A stretch of 37,706 bases of DNA from Bacteroidales bacterium (GTDB lineage Bacteria; Bacteroidota; Bacteroidia; Bacteroidales; WCHB1-69). The notes under the pieces were generated by a model, which worked only from the letters and a program-made list of their open reading frames with translations, did not search any database and had not been told where the DNA came from. The position numbers were made by a program, and so were the translations under genes. Shown here piece after piece: positions 8,210 to 16,448 of this stretch (position 1 is its first letter; each line of letters opens with the position of its first letter). Location: positions 1 to 37,706 of the forward strand of contig JAGCSI010000140.1 in NCBI GenBank assembly GCA_017964255.1, written 5' to 3'.

Positions 8210-9712
8210 ATGAACAAATTCACCAAAACATCAATCTTGTTTTTCATTGCAAGTTTTGCCTTGTTGTTCTCATCTTGCAAGAAAGAAGCTTCCCCCACTA
8301 CCGGATGGAATTATAATGACCCCAAGAACGGTGGTTTCGAAGTGTATCCTTTTACTGAACAGGAAACAGGTCCAGGCTTGGTATTCATCGAAGGCGGCTC
8401 TTTCATCATGGGTGCCATGGAAGAAGATGTAATGCACGACAACAACAACAATCCCCGCAAAGTGTCTGTTGCCTCTTTCTATATGGATGAGTGCGAAATC
8501 AGCAATGTTGACTACCTTGAGTACCTCAATTGGCTGTCAAGAGTGTTCATTCCCCAGGACTTGAAGGTGGTGTATGACAACGCTCTGCCCGATGAAAACG
8601 TATGGCGTGAACGCCTCGGCTACAATGAACCCGACGTGGAAAACTACTTCAGATATCCTGCTTACAGAGAATATCCCGTGGTGGGTGTCAGCTGGCTGCA
8701 GGCTGTCAACTACGCTGCTTGGCGTACCGACCGTGTGAACGAAAAGATTTTGGTGGATCACGGTTACATTGACTGGGTTCCCGAACCAAGTGCTGAAGGC
8801 TACTTCAATACTGACGCTTATCTGACCTACGAATCCTACGAAGGCGAAAGTGACCATCGTTTGCAGTACATCACCACCGGTGAGTTCAGAAATGTGAAAA
8901 TGGAAGACGGTATCCTGCTGCCGAAGTACAGACTCCCTACAGAAGCCGAATGGGAATACGCTGCTTACGCTATGGTCGGCAATACGGTGAATGGCCGTAT
9001 CCTCGAAAGAAAAGTTTATCCTTGGAACGGTCACGCTATCCGTACCGAAGACAGAAAATACATGGGTGAATTTATTGACAACACCCGCCTTGGACGTGGC
9101 GACCTGATGGGTGTGGCAAGCAATCTGAATGACGCAGGTTTCAAGACCGTGAGAGTAAAATCAGGCTGGCCTAATGACTATGGCTTGTACCACATGGCAG
9201 GTAACGTGGCCGAATGGGTGATGGATGTTTACAGACAGACATCTCACGACGATGTTTCTGAGTTCAACCCCTTCAGAGGTAACTACTTTGAGACCAAGAA
9301 ACTGCTGGAAGATGGTACTGTTGCTGAGCGTGACAGCGTAGGTAAGATTCCAATGGTGCCCGTATCAGATTTCAAGAACGACAGAAGACGCAACTACCGC
9401 TCTGCCGACAACAAGAACTACCTTGATGGTGACTGGGCTTCCTTGTACAATACTGATGACTGGAAAACAGGCATTACCGGTGATGAAAGTTCAACCGATT
9501 TGATGTATCCGAAGGAAACCACTGAGAACAACCCGATGTACTCCTTGGTAAGCGACCATGCCAGAGTTTACAAAGGCGGTTCTTGGAGAGACATTCCTTA
9601 CTGGTGCGCCCCCGGTGCCAGAAGATACATGGACGAGGACGAATCCACCGACTATATCGGCTTCCGCTGCGCCATGTCCCGTTTAGGCTCACAGTATCTG
9701 GGAGGAAAATAG
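8210..9712 (+). CDS. gldJ: T9SS/gliding lipoprotein GldJ, FGE-sulfatase-like fold
   Basis: The 500-residue product is an outer-membrane lipoprotein: residues 1-22 are a signal and Cys23 in LFSSCKK is the lipidation site. Residues about 60-490 form a formylglycine-generating-enzyme-like domain, with GPGLVFIEGGSFIMG at the start and RVYKGGSWRD...RRYMDEDESTDYIGFRCA at the end. GldJ and PorK/GldK share this fold. I favour GldJ because of the TGW-NDP-NGGFE segment after the lipid Cys, and the VWRERLGYNE and YPVVGVSWLQAVNYAAWRTD segments, which I recall from Flavobacterium GldJ. Linkage to porU and porV agrees, since gldJ neighbours them in Flavobacterium. There is no porL, porM or porN downstream, as would be expected after porK. 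Enzymatic activity is not expected. Confidence 0.85.
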   Translation: MNKFTKTSILFFIASFALLFSSCKKEASPTTGWNYNDPKNGGFEVYPFTEQETGPGLVFIEGGSFIMGAMEEDVMHDNNNNPRKVSVASFYMDECEISNVDYLEYLNWLSRVFIPQDLKVVYDNALPDENVWRERLGYNEPDVENYFRYPAYREYPVVGVSWLQAVNYAAWRTDRVNEKILVDHGYIDWVPEPSAEGYFNTDAYLTYESYEGESDHRLQYITTGEFRNVKMEDGILLPKYRLPTEAEWEYAAYAMVGNTVNGRILERKVYPWNGHAIRTEDRKYMGEFIDNTRLGRGDLMGVASNLNDAGFKTVRVKSGWPNDYGLYHMAGNVAEWVMDVYRQTSHDDVSEFNPFRGNYFETKKLLEDGTVAERDSVGKIPMVPVSDFKNDRRRNYRSADNKNYLDGDWASLYNTDDWKTGITGDESSTDLMYPKETTENNPMYSLVSDHARVYKGGSWRDIPYWCAPGARRYMDEDESTDYIGFRCAMSRLGSQYLGGK

Positions 9713-9743
9713 TCTATGATTTTCAGATAAAAAGACATATAAG

Positions 9744-9772
9744 GGAGTCGGTTCATCATGGACCGATTCTTT
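9744..9772 (+). terminator. possible terminator after gldJ
   Basis: An 11-bp stem (9744-9754 with 9760-9770, including three G-U pairs) closes a five-base loop. It is followed by only a few T residues. It lies between gldJ and the small lipoprotein gene. It may attenuate rather than end transcription. Confidence 0.5.
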
Positions 9773-9809
9773 AGTTAATACGAAAACTTAAAATTAAATT
9801 CAAAAAGTC

Positions 9810-10079
9810 ATGAAAAAAGTATTGTTAGGCTTAGCCGTAATCGCCATGATGGCAGCATTCACTAGCTGCAAAAAGACCTGTACTTGTACAGCAACCACTA
9901 CCAACAAAGTGCTTGACCCCTCATGGTATGACAACGATCCCGAATGGATTGCAGAAGTTGAAACACCTGTTGTCACAACTGCAACTGGCCAGTACAAAGG
10001 CAAATGCTCAAAACAAAACCAGAGTGCAACTCAATCCAATGGTATTATTGAACAAAAAGTTGAAGTAGTTTGCAAATAA
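9810..10079 (+). CDS. small cysteine-containing lipoprotein, unknown function
   Basis: The 89-residue product starts with a clear lipoprotein signal (MKKVLLGLAVIAMMAAFTS, then Cys20). The mature protein begins CKKTCTCTA, giving three cysteines within six residues, and has two more near the end (in KGKCSKQN and at VVCK). Small Bacteroidota lipoproteins of this CKK-C-TC type are common and mostly uncharacterised. The remaining body is Thr/Gln-rich with no domain I recognise. It stands alone between gldJ and the legionaminic operon, with a possible terminator before it and a strong one after it, so it is probably expressed on its own. The spare cysteines may form disulfides in the periplasm or at the surface. 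Confidence 0.8.
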   Translation: MKKVLLGLAVIAMMAAFTSCKKTCTCTATTTNKVLDPSWYDNDPEWIAEVETPVVTTATGQYKGKCSKQNQSATQSNGIIEQKVEVVCK

Positions 10080-10105
10080 GCTAAACAACTAAAATTAAAC
10101 GGACA

Positions 10106-10141
10106 AAAACAGGGAGGCGGCAACGTTTCCCTGTTTTTTTT
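10106..10141 (+). terminator. rho-independent terminator
   Basis: A perfect 10-bp stem, AAAACAGGGA (10106-10115) with TCCCTGTTTT (10128-10137), closes a 12-base loop and runs into a T tract. It sits 26 bases past the lipoprotein stop and just ahead of the legB promoter, separating the T9SS genes from the glycan operon. Confidence 0.9.
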
Positions 10142-10163
10142 CAATAGGTATATATATTTTTTG

Positions 10164-10171
10164 TATCTTTG
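10164..10171 (+). promoter_or_regulatory. promoter of the legionaminic acid operon
   Basis: TATCTTTG is an exact Bacteroidota -7 element (TAnnTTTG), 26 bases before the legB start codon and 23 bases after the upstream terminator. The -33 region is T-rich without a clean TTTG. It is the only good promoter seen before the ten coupled genes that follow. Confidence 0.7.
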
Positions 10172-10197
10172 CAGGTTAATCTTGGATGAAGTAATTT

Positions 10198-11403
10198 ATG
10201 TTTAACTTACAAAACTTTATCAAAACCCACGTAACGGGCAGACAGAAAAGTCTTTTTTCTGCTGATATTGAGGCTAATCGCAAGCAACTGGCCCAGGAAA
10301 TAGAAGGGAAATCGGTACTTGTCATCGGCGGAGCAGGCTCTATCGGCTCGCAGTTTATCAGAAGTATTTGTGAATTCAAGCCTGCAAAACTGGTAGTGGT
10401 TGACCTTAGCGAAAACGGTCTTGCCCTGCTGACCCGTGACCTTCGCAGTAGCTACGGCATGTATGTGCCACAAGACTACCGCACCTATACGCTAAACTTT
10501 GCCGACCCCATTTTTGCCCGCATATTCCGCGAGGAAAAAGGCTTCGACATTGTGGCCAATTTCTCCGCCCACAAACATGTACGTAGCGAAAAAGACAAAT
10601 ATTCCGTTCAGGCTCTGATTGAGAACAACGACATCAAGGCCAAGAAACTAATGGACCTGCTGTGCGAATTTCCACCCAAACACTTCTTCTGTGTCTCTAC
10701 CGACAAGGCTGCCAATCCTGTAAATATCATGGGAGCCAGCAAACGCATCATGGAGGATTTGGTGATGGCCTACAACGACAGGTTTAAGGTAACGACCGCC
10801 CGCTTTGCCAATGTGGCGTTCAGCAACGGCTCGCTGCCGTTGAGTTTCCTCGACCGCATCATGAGCAAGCAGCCTTTGGTGGCCCCCAGCGATGTGCGAC
10901 GCTATTTCGTCTCTCCTGAAGAAAGTGGTCAAATTTGTATGCTGGCCTGCGTTCTTGGAAAAAACGGCGAGGTATTTTTCCCAAAATTGCGTGAAGACGA
11001 CATGAAGACCTTCAGCGAGATTTGCGACCGTTTCATCACTGCCATGGGATACGAAAAACGCGAGTTTGACAATGATGAGGATGCTAAACGCTTTGCCGCT
11101 GAAATGCCTTACGACACCAAGGTGTGGCCAGTAGTCTATTCCAAAAGCGACACCACTGGCGAAAAATCGTTTGAGGAATTCTATGTGCCAGGAGAAAAAC
11201 TGAACATGGAACGTTTTCAGTCCTTGGGCGTAATAGAAGAGACCATCCGCCGTCCTATGGTAGAAGTGGAACACTTTTTCGACAAACTGGAAGACCTATT
11301 CTCCCATGATTTCACCAAAGAGGAGGTAGTAAAAGCCATCAAAGAGTTTATCCCCAACTTCGAACATCAGGAGAAAGGAAAGAATTTGGATCAGAAAATG
11401 TAA
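10198..11403 (+). CDS. legB: LegB-like NDP-HexNAc 4,6-dehydratase
   Basis: The 401-residue product is an extended SDR of the polysaccharide-biosynthesis (CapD/FlaA1) group. It has the cofactor loop GGAGSIG at residues 44-50, and the active-site region STDKAANPVNIMGASK with Thr168-Asp169-Lys170 and the Met178-Lys182 pair that replaces the usual Tyr-x-x-x-Lys. LegB makes the 4-keto-6-deoxy sugar from GDP-GlcNAc (UDP-GlcNAc in the related PseB and PglF). The following legC, legH, legI, legG and legF genes make the legionaminic role likely. It lacks the N-terminal membrane segments of PglF/CapD. The nucleotide (GDP or UDP) cannot be read from sequence, though ptmE in the operon favours GDP. Confidence 0.87.
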   Translation: MFNLQNFIKTHVTGRQKSLFSADIEANRKQLAQEIEGKSVLVIGGAGSIGSQFIRSICEFKPAKLVVVDLSENGLALLTRDLRSSYGMYVPQDYRTYTLNFADPIFARIFREEKGFDIVANFSAHKHVRSEKDKYSVQALIENNDIKAKKLMDLLCEFPPKHFFCVSTDKAANPVNIMGASKRIMEDLVMAYNDRFKVTTARFANVAFSNGSLPLSFLDRIMSKQPLVAPSDVRRYFVSPEESGQICMLACVLGKNGEVFFPKLREDDMKTFSEICDRFITAMGYEKREFDNDEDAKRFAAEMPYDTKVWPVVYSKSDTTGEKSFEEFYVPGEKLNMERFQSLGVIEETIRRPMVEVEHFFDKLEDLFSHDFTKEEVVKAIKEFIPNFEHQEKGKNLDQKM

Positions 11404-11434
11404 TTTCAGCTTACCGCTTAAAAGCTTACGAACA

Positions 11435-12592
11435 ATGTACGAGAAAATTACTAACTTCATAAAAGAACTTTACGGCAATCTGGATTTTACGCCATTGTCT
11501 GTTCCGGTATTTATCGGCAACGAGAAGAAATACCTCAACGAATGTATTGATACCACCTTTGTAAGCAGTGTGGGCAAATTTGTTGACCGCTTTGAAAATG
11601 ATATGGCAGCCTATACGGGTGCCAAGCGTGCCGTGGTTTGCGTAAGTGGAACCAACGCCCTTCACATGGCCTTGATGCTAGCCGGGGTGGAACGCGACGA
11701 TGAGGTTTTAACCCAAGCACTTACATTTATTGCCACCTGCAATGCCATCAGCTATATCGGTGCACATTCCGTATTCATCGATGTTGACAAGGACTCCATG
11801 GGGTTCTCGCCTAAAGCAATGTGTGAATGGCTCTCACAAAATGCCGAAATCAAGGAAGGTCAGTGTTATAACAAAAGTACTGGTCGAAGAATCAAAGCCT
11901 GTGTGCCCATGCACACCTTTGGTTTCCCTGTACATCTGGATGAGCTGGTTGCTGCTTGCAACGAGTGGCACATTGAATTGGTTGAAGATGCCGCAGAAAG
12001 TATTGGCAGTCTGTATAAGGGTAAGCACACCGGCATATTCGGCAAGGTGGGTGCTTTGAGCTTCAACGGCAACAAAACCATCACCACTGGTGGTGGTGGC
12101 ATGTTGCTTTTCATGGATGAAAAATTAGGGGCATACGCCAAACATCTGACAACGCAGGCAAAGGTACCGCATCGTTGGGAGTTCAAACACGACCATATCG
12201 GCTACAATTACCGCATGCCCAACATCAATGCCGCCTTGGGTTGTGCCCAGCTGGAGCACATTGAGGAATATGTGGCCGACAAGCGTGCCACCGCCCAAAC
12301 ATACGCTGAATATTTCAAGAATGTCGAAGGTGTGGATTACTTCGAAGAGCCAGCCGGCTGCCGTAGCAACTATTGGCTTAATGCTGTCATTCTGCCAGAC
12401 CATGACAAGCAACAGCTCTTTTTACAAGAAACAAACGACCATGGTGTAATGACTCGACCGATATGGGAACTCATGAACCGTCTGCCGATGTTCGAGCATT
12501 GCCAACACGACAGTCTGGAGAACACCATCTGGTTTGCTGACCGAGTAGTAAATATTCCGAGCAGTGTACAAATGAAATTTAATATTAAATGA
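11435..12592 (+). CDS. legC: LegC-like sugar 4-aminotransferase, PLP dependent
   Basis: The 385-residue product belongs to the DegT/DnrJ/EryC1/StrS aminotransferases (fold type I). Residues VVCVSGTNALHMAL (about 67-80) bind PLP phosphate, EDAAES (about 184-189) carries the PLP-pyridine aspartate, and Lys214 in SFNGNKTITTGGGG is the Schiff-base lysine. LegC adds an amino group from glutamate to C4 of the 4-keto-6-deoxy sugar made by LegB. It follows legB by 31 bases and overlaps the acetyltransferase gene by the four bases ATGA, so these are translationally coupled. LegC and PseC are close relatives; the choice rests on the downstream genes being of the leg and not the pse type. Confidence 0.87.
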   Translation: MYEKITNFIKELYGNLDFTPLSVPVFIGNEKKYLNECIDTTFVSSVGKFVDRFENDMAAYTGAKRAVVCVSGTNALHMALMLAGVERDDEVLTQALTFIATCNAISYIGAHSVFIDVDKDSMGFSPKAMCEWLSQNAEIKEGQCYNKSTGRRIKACVPMHTFGFPVHLDELVAACNEWHIELVEDAAESIGSLYKGKHTGIFGKVGALSFNGNKTITTGGGGMLLFMDEKLGAYAKHLTTQAKVPHRWEFKHDHIGYNYRMPNINAALGCAQLEHIEEYVADKRATAQTYAEYFKNVEGVDYFEEPAGCRSNYWLNAVILPDHDKQQLFLQETNDHGVMTRPIWELMNRLPMFEHCQHDSLENTIWFADRVVNIPSSVQMKFNIK

Positions 12593-13218
12593 ATCCATTA
12601 ATTCTCCTTGGTGGCGGCGGACATTGCGAATCCGTTATTGATGCGGCAGAAAGCGCCGGCTTCACCATAATGGGTATTTTGGACATGCCCGAAACGGTGG
12701 GACAGAAAGTGCTCCAGTATCCCATTATTGGTACAGATGACATGATACCAGCGCTCGTTGACAAAGCGGAATTTGTCATCACGGTTGGACAAATCAAAAG
12801 CTGCGCCACCCGTATCAAACTTGCAGAACGGGTACACAATGCAGGCGGACATTTTGCGACAATAGTTGCCTCTGATGCATGGGTGTCAAAATACGCCACC
12901 ATAGGTGAAGGATGCGTGGTATTACATAAAGCTGTGGTAAATGCTAATGCCAAGATAGGGAAACATGCTATTATCAATACGATGGCCGATATTGAACACG
13001 ATGTGAGAATCGGCGACTTCTGCCACATTTCCACAGCTGCTATTGTAAATGGGGAAGTGGCAATTGGAAACAATGTTTTTATAGGCAGTTCTTCTGTGAT
13101 TCATCATTGCACTACCATTGCTGACAACGTTATTGTCGCTGCAGGTTCAGTAGTATCCAGAAATCTGAAAGATTCAGGCATCTATGCAGGAAACCCCATA
13201 AAATTCTATGGCAAATGA
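12589..13218 (+). CDS. legH: LegH/NeuD-type N-acetyltransferase
   Basis: The 209-residue product has an N-terminal Rossmann-like PglD/NeuD domain beginning LLGGGGHCESVID (GGGGH at residues 8-12), then a left-handed beta-helix of hexapeptide repeats (about residues 85-200). His137 in ADIEHDVRIG is in the place of the catalytic His of PglD. The end, AGNPIKFYGK, is typical of the family. In this setting it would transfer acetyl from acetyl-CoA to the 4-amino group made by LegC. The family is also called NeuD in sialic acid loci, where it acetylates hydroxyls, but the position after legC favours N-acetylation. It overlaps both neighbours by four bases. Confidence 0.85.
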   Translation: MNPLILLGGGGHCESVIDAAESAGFTIMGILDMPETVGQKVLQYPIIGTDDMIPALVDKAEFVITVGQIKSCATRIKLAERVHNAGGHFATIVASDAWVSKYATIGEGCVVLHKAVVNANAKIGKHAIINTMADIEHDVRIGDFCHISTAAIVNGEVAIGNNVFIGSSSVIHHCTTIADNVIVAAGSVVSRNLKDSGIYAGNPIKFYGK

Positions 13219-14225
13219 AACATACACTTATCATAGCAGAGGCAGGAGTTAATCACAATGGCTCGCTGGATTTGGCAAAACAGCTGGTGGACAAAGCTGT
13301 GGATGCTGGGGTTGATTACATCAAATTCCAGACATTCAAAGCGGAAAAACTGGTGACCAAAGCTGCCAAGCAAGCTGAGTATCAGCAAAAAAATATCGGA
13401 AAAGAAGGCGACAGCCAGTATCAGATGCTTAAGAAACTGGAACTTTCTCCCGAGGAACATCAACTCCTGATTGAATATTGCAACAAATTAGGCATCAAGT
13501 TCTTCTCTACGGCTTTCGATTTCGACAGTATGGATTATCTCCATTCGCTCAACCTGGGTTTGTGGAAGATTCCGTCAGGCGAAGTGACCAATTATCCGTT
13601 CTTGAAACGCATTGCCCAATATAATGAGAAGACCATCCTCAGCACAGGAATGTGCGATATGGAGGATGTACGTGCAGCGGTGAATGCTTTGTATAAGAAC
13701 GGGCTATCCAAAGAAAACTTGATTCTGCTGCATTGCAACACTGAGTACCCAACTCCTTTTGAAGATGTGAATCTCAAAGCAATGGAGGCGCTACGCCATG
13801 AATTTGGTGTGGAGGTAGGTTATTCTGACCATACCAAAGGCATTGAAGTGCCAATCGCAGCCGTAGCATTGGGTGCAACAGTTATTGAAAAACACTTCAC
13901 ACTGGACCGCACCCTCCCCGGCCCCGACCATAAAGCCAGCCTGGAACCTGATGAGCTGAAAGCAATGGTATCAGCCATCCGTAATATAGAAAAAGCAGTG
14001 GATGGTGATGGCACCAAGCACGTAAGCGATAGCGAACGCAAAAACATAGCCATTGCCCGTAAAAGCATTGTGGCCGCCACCAATATCAAGAAAGGAGAAA
14101 TACTAACGGAAGAAAACATCACCGTAAAACGTCCAGGGACTGGCATCTCCCCGATGCGCTGGGAAGAAATTCTTGGAATGAAAGCTAAGCGTGACTTTAA
14201 CGAAGATGAACTGATTGAGTTATGA
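13215..14225 (+). CDS. legI: N,N'-diacetyllegionaminate synthase (NeuB family)
   Basis: The 336-residue product is a NeuB-type condensing enzyme. It would join the six-carbon 2,4-diacetamido-2,4,6-trideoxymannose to phosphoenolpyruvate to form the nine-carbon legionaminic acid. The TIM barrel starts with IIAEAGVNHNGS (about residues 6-17) and contains YIKFQTFKAEKLV, WKIPSGEVTNYPFL and TLPGPDHKASLEPDEL. The C-terminal about 60 residues form an SAF (antifreeze-like) domain with RKSIVA and VKRPGTGI. Length is normal. NeuB and PseI are alternatives, but the hydrolysing 2-epimerase next door excludes a PseG-type pseudaminic route, and the dehydratase and aminotransferase argue against plain sialic acid. 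Confidence 0.9.
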   Translation: MKHTLIIAEAGVNHNGSLDLAKQLVDKAVDAGVDYIKFQTFKAEKLVTKAAKQAEYQQKNIGKEGDSQYQMLKKLELSPEEHQLLIEYCNKLGIKFFSTAFDFDSMDYLHSLNLGLWKIPSGEVTNYPFLKRIAQYNEKTILSTGMCDMEDVRAAVNALYKNGLSKENLILLHCNTEYPTPFEDVNLKAMEALRHEFGVEVGYSDHTKGIEVPIAAVALGATVIEKHFTLDRTLPGPDHKASLEPDELKAMVSAIRNIEKAVDGDGTKHVSDSERKNIAIARKSIVAATNIKKGEILTEENITVKRPGTGISPMRWEEILGMKAKRDFNEDELIEL

Positions 14226-15385
14226 GGAGAATCTGTTTCATTACCGGAACCCGCGCCGAATACGGCTTGCTCAGTCGCTTGATGAGGATGATTCAGGACG
14301 ATAATAGTGCCCAATTGCAGATTATTGCCACCAACATGCACCTCAGCCCCAAGTATGGCAACACCTATCAGGAGATTGAGCGTGATGGTTTCACCATCGA
14401 CAAAAAGATACCGATTCTTGAAGAGGGCAAAGACGATGCCAACGCCACAGTGAAGTCAATGGCCAAAGCCTTGGCAGGTTTTGCCGACGCCTACGATGAA
14501 TTAAATCCTGATATGGTTGTGGTTTTGGGCGACCGTTATGAGATTCTTGCCGCTGCTACCGCAGCACTCATAGAACGCATCCCCATCGCTCATATTCACG
14601 GTGGTGAAATTACAGAAGGTGCTTACGATGATGCCATTCGCCATAGTATCACCAAGATGAGCCACCTGCATTTCACCTCATGCGAAGAATACCGCCATAG
14701 AGTTATCCAGTTGGGAGAACAACCAGACCATGTATTTAATGTAGGCTCAATAGGTGTTGAGAATATAAAAATGTTGCCGTTGATGAGCAAGGACGAAATT
14801 GAAAAAGAAATCGGATTTGCCATAGATGACCATACCATTCTTGTAACTTATCACCCTGTCACTCTCGGCAAACGAACCGCAAAAGAGGATATAGACGATT
14901 TCATTGCTGCTTTAGAAGAAAAAAAAGATTTGCGAATTATTTTCACCATGCCCAACAGTGATACCGGAGGACAGGCAATTGTTGAAGCTATCAATACATT
15001 TGTAGCCAAGAATCCGTTGAGAGCCAAAGCATTCAAGTCACTCGGTGTTATTCGCTACCTTTCACTGATGCAGCAATGTATAGCTGTTGTAGGCAACAGC
15101 AGTAGTGGACTGATTGAAGTTCCAAGTTTCGGGATACCTACCTTGAATATTGGGAGTCGTCAAAAAGGACGAATTTCAGCGGATAGTGTTTGTAATTGTG
15201 AAACGGATAAAGCATCCATTCTTGCCGGATTGGACAAGATTCTTTCTCCTGAATTCCGCCAATTAGCGGCCAATGCTGTTAATCCATACGACAAAGAGGG
15301 AACTGCATCAGCTATTTTCCGTATAATCAGTTCATATCCGCTAAACGGTATTATTCATAAGAAGTTTTATGATATTTGTCAATAA
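14222..15385 (+). CDS. legG: hydrolysing NDP-sugar 2-epimerase (LegG/NeuC family)
   Basis: The 387-residue product has the GT-B-like fold of hydrolysing UDP-GlcNAc 2-epimerases. The opening is ICFITGTRAEYGLLSRLM, the centre contains HIHGGEITEGAYDDAIRHSITK (residues about 124-145), and the nucleotide site is GNSSSGLIEVPSFGIPTLNIG. LegG removes the nucleotide and inverts C2 of the diacetamido sugar, giving the manno product that LegI uses. The start ATG overlaps the legI stop in ATGA. Presence of this enzyme, and not a PseG-type UDP-sugar hydrolase, is the clearest sign that the product is legionaminic and not pseudaminic acid. Confidence 0.9.
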   Translation: MRRICFITGTRAEYGLLSRLMRMIQDDNSAQLQIIATNMHLSPKYGNTYQEIERDGFTIDKKIPILEEGKDDANATVKSMAKALAGFADAYDELNPDMVVVLGDRYEILAAATAALIERIPIAHIHGGEITEGAYDDAIRHSITKMSHLHFTSCEEYRHRVIQLGEQPDHVFNVGSIGVENIKMLPLMSKDEIEKEIGFAIDDHTILVTYHPVTLGKRTAKEDIDDFIAALEEKKDLRIIFTMPNSDTGGQAIVEAINTFVAKNPLRAKAFKSLGVIRYLSLMQQCIAVVGNSSSGLIEVPSFGIPTLNIGSRQKGRISADSVCNCETDKASILAGLDKILSPEFRQLAANAVNPYDKEGTASAIFRIISSYPLNGIIHKKFYDICQ

Positions 15386-15396
15386 AAAACAATGAA

Positions 15397-16443
15397 ATGG
15401 TTGAGTCAAAGTACATTATTAACCACAATAACAAATTGATCGACGCATTAAAACAGATTAATAGCATCGGAAGAGGACCTTTATGCCTTTTTGTCGAAGA
15501 CGACAATGGAGTAATGGTAGGAACTCTCACTGATGGTGACATCCGGCGTTCCCTTATAAAAGGTGCCACTATCAATGATTCTGTCACCAATGCAATGAAT
15601 AAGGATTTCAACTGCCTTCACATAGGGATTGACGACAATGTGGTAAACTTGCGTCACCAGCGAGACATGAAGATGAAGCTTGTTCCTGTAATAGACAAGC
15701 TTGGCAAAATTTGTGATATTATCGACCTTGAGCGTTATATCACAAAACTGCCTCTTGATGCAGTGATAATGGCTGGTGGAAAAGGAGAGAGACTTCGTCC
15801 ATTGACACTCACAACCCCGAAACCATTGCTTCCTTTGGCCGGGAAAGCTATTATTGACTATAATATTGAACGATTAATTTCATACGGTGTTACCAATATC
15901 AACGTAACTGTCAATTATCTTCATGAACAATTAGAAGAACATTTTCAGGAACCTATAAAAGGAGTACAAGTAAATTGTATTCGTGAGCCAAAATTTCTGG
16001 GAACCATTGGTTCCATCAAATTCATTCAACAATTCCACAACGATACGGTTTTACTGATGAACTCTGATCTATTCACAAACATTGACTACGAAGGGTTCTA
16101 TATGCATTTCATCAACAACGATGCTGACATGTCCGTGGCGACAATCCCCTATGCCGTCAATATTCCTTACGGTATATTTGAGTTAGACGGAAGCAAGATC
16201 AAAGGAATCATGGAAAAGCCCTCCTATAATTATTTCGCCAATGCGGGAATATATTTATTCAAGAAATCAGTTCTGGACCATATTCCTGATGACACGTTCT
16301 TTGATGCGACAGATTTAATCATGAAATTGGTAGAAATGAATAAGAAAGTAATCAGATTCCCGATAACCGGTTTTTGGATTGATATTGGCAAACATGAGGA
16401 CTATAAGAAAGCTCAAGAATTCGTAAAACATATTCAAAATTAG
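15397..16443 (+). CDS. ptmE: PtmE-like CBS-domain sugar-1-phosphate nucleotidyltransferase
   Basis: The 348-residue product has two CBS motifs in the first about 115 residues (VEDDNGVMVGTLTDGDIRR in the first), then a nucleotidyltransferase domain opening VIMAGGKGERLRPLTLTTPKP with the signature Gly-rich loop at residues 126-131. Campylobacter PtmE has this layout and is a glucosamine-1-phosphate guanylyltransferase that starts the GDP-linked legionaminic route. I chose ATG 15397; an in-frame TTG at 15376 would overlap legG and add seven residues. CBS domains often sense adenine nucleotides, so the step may be regulated by cell energy state. The order legI-legG-ptmE-x-legF matches C. jejuni except that ptmF is missing here. 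Confidence 0.82.
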   Translation: MVESKYIINHNNKLIDALKQINSIGRGPLCLFVEDDNGVMVGTLTDGDIRRSLIKGATINDSVTNAMNKDFNCLHIGIDDNVVNLRHQRDMKMKLVPVIDKLGKICDIIDLERYITKLPLDAVIMAGGKGERLRPLTLTTPKPLLPLAGKAIIDYNIERLISYGVTNINVTVNYLHEQLEEHFQEPIKGVQVNCIREPKFLGTIGSIKFIQQFHNDTVLLMNSDLFTNIDYEGFYMHFINNDADMSVATIPYAVNIPYGIFELDGSKIKGIMEKPSYNYFANAGIYLFKKSVLDHIPDDTFFDATDLIMKLVEMNKKVIRFPITGFWIDIGKHEDYKKAQEFVKHIQN

Positions 16444-16448
16444 TCACG

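Noticed and set aside
8210..9712. porK/gldK instead of gldJ
   Set aside because: Both share the fold, but the segments after the lipid Cys and the absence of porL, porM and porN downstream favour gldJ. Residual doubt is kept in the confidence.
10198..14225. Pseudaminic acid or plain sialic acid pathway
   Set aside because: Pseudaminic acid would need a PseG-type hydrolase, while a NeuC/LegG epimerase is present. Sialic acid would not need the dehydratase and 4-aminotransferase.
15376..15396. TTG start for ptmE, and similar TTG starts at 25530 and 32703
   Set aside because: In each case an in-frame ATG lies a few codons downstream, and the first two upstream starts overlap the preceding gene without need.
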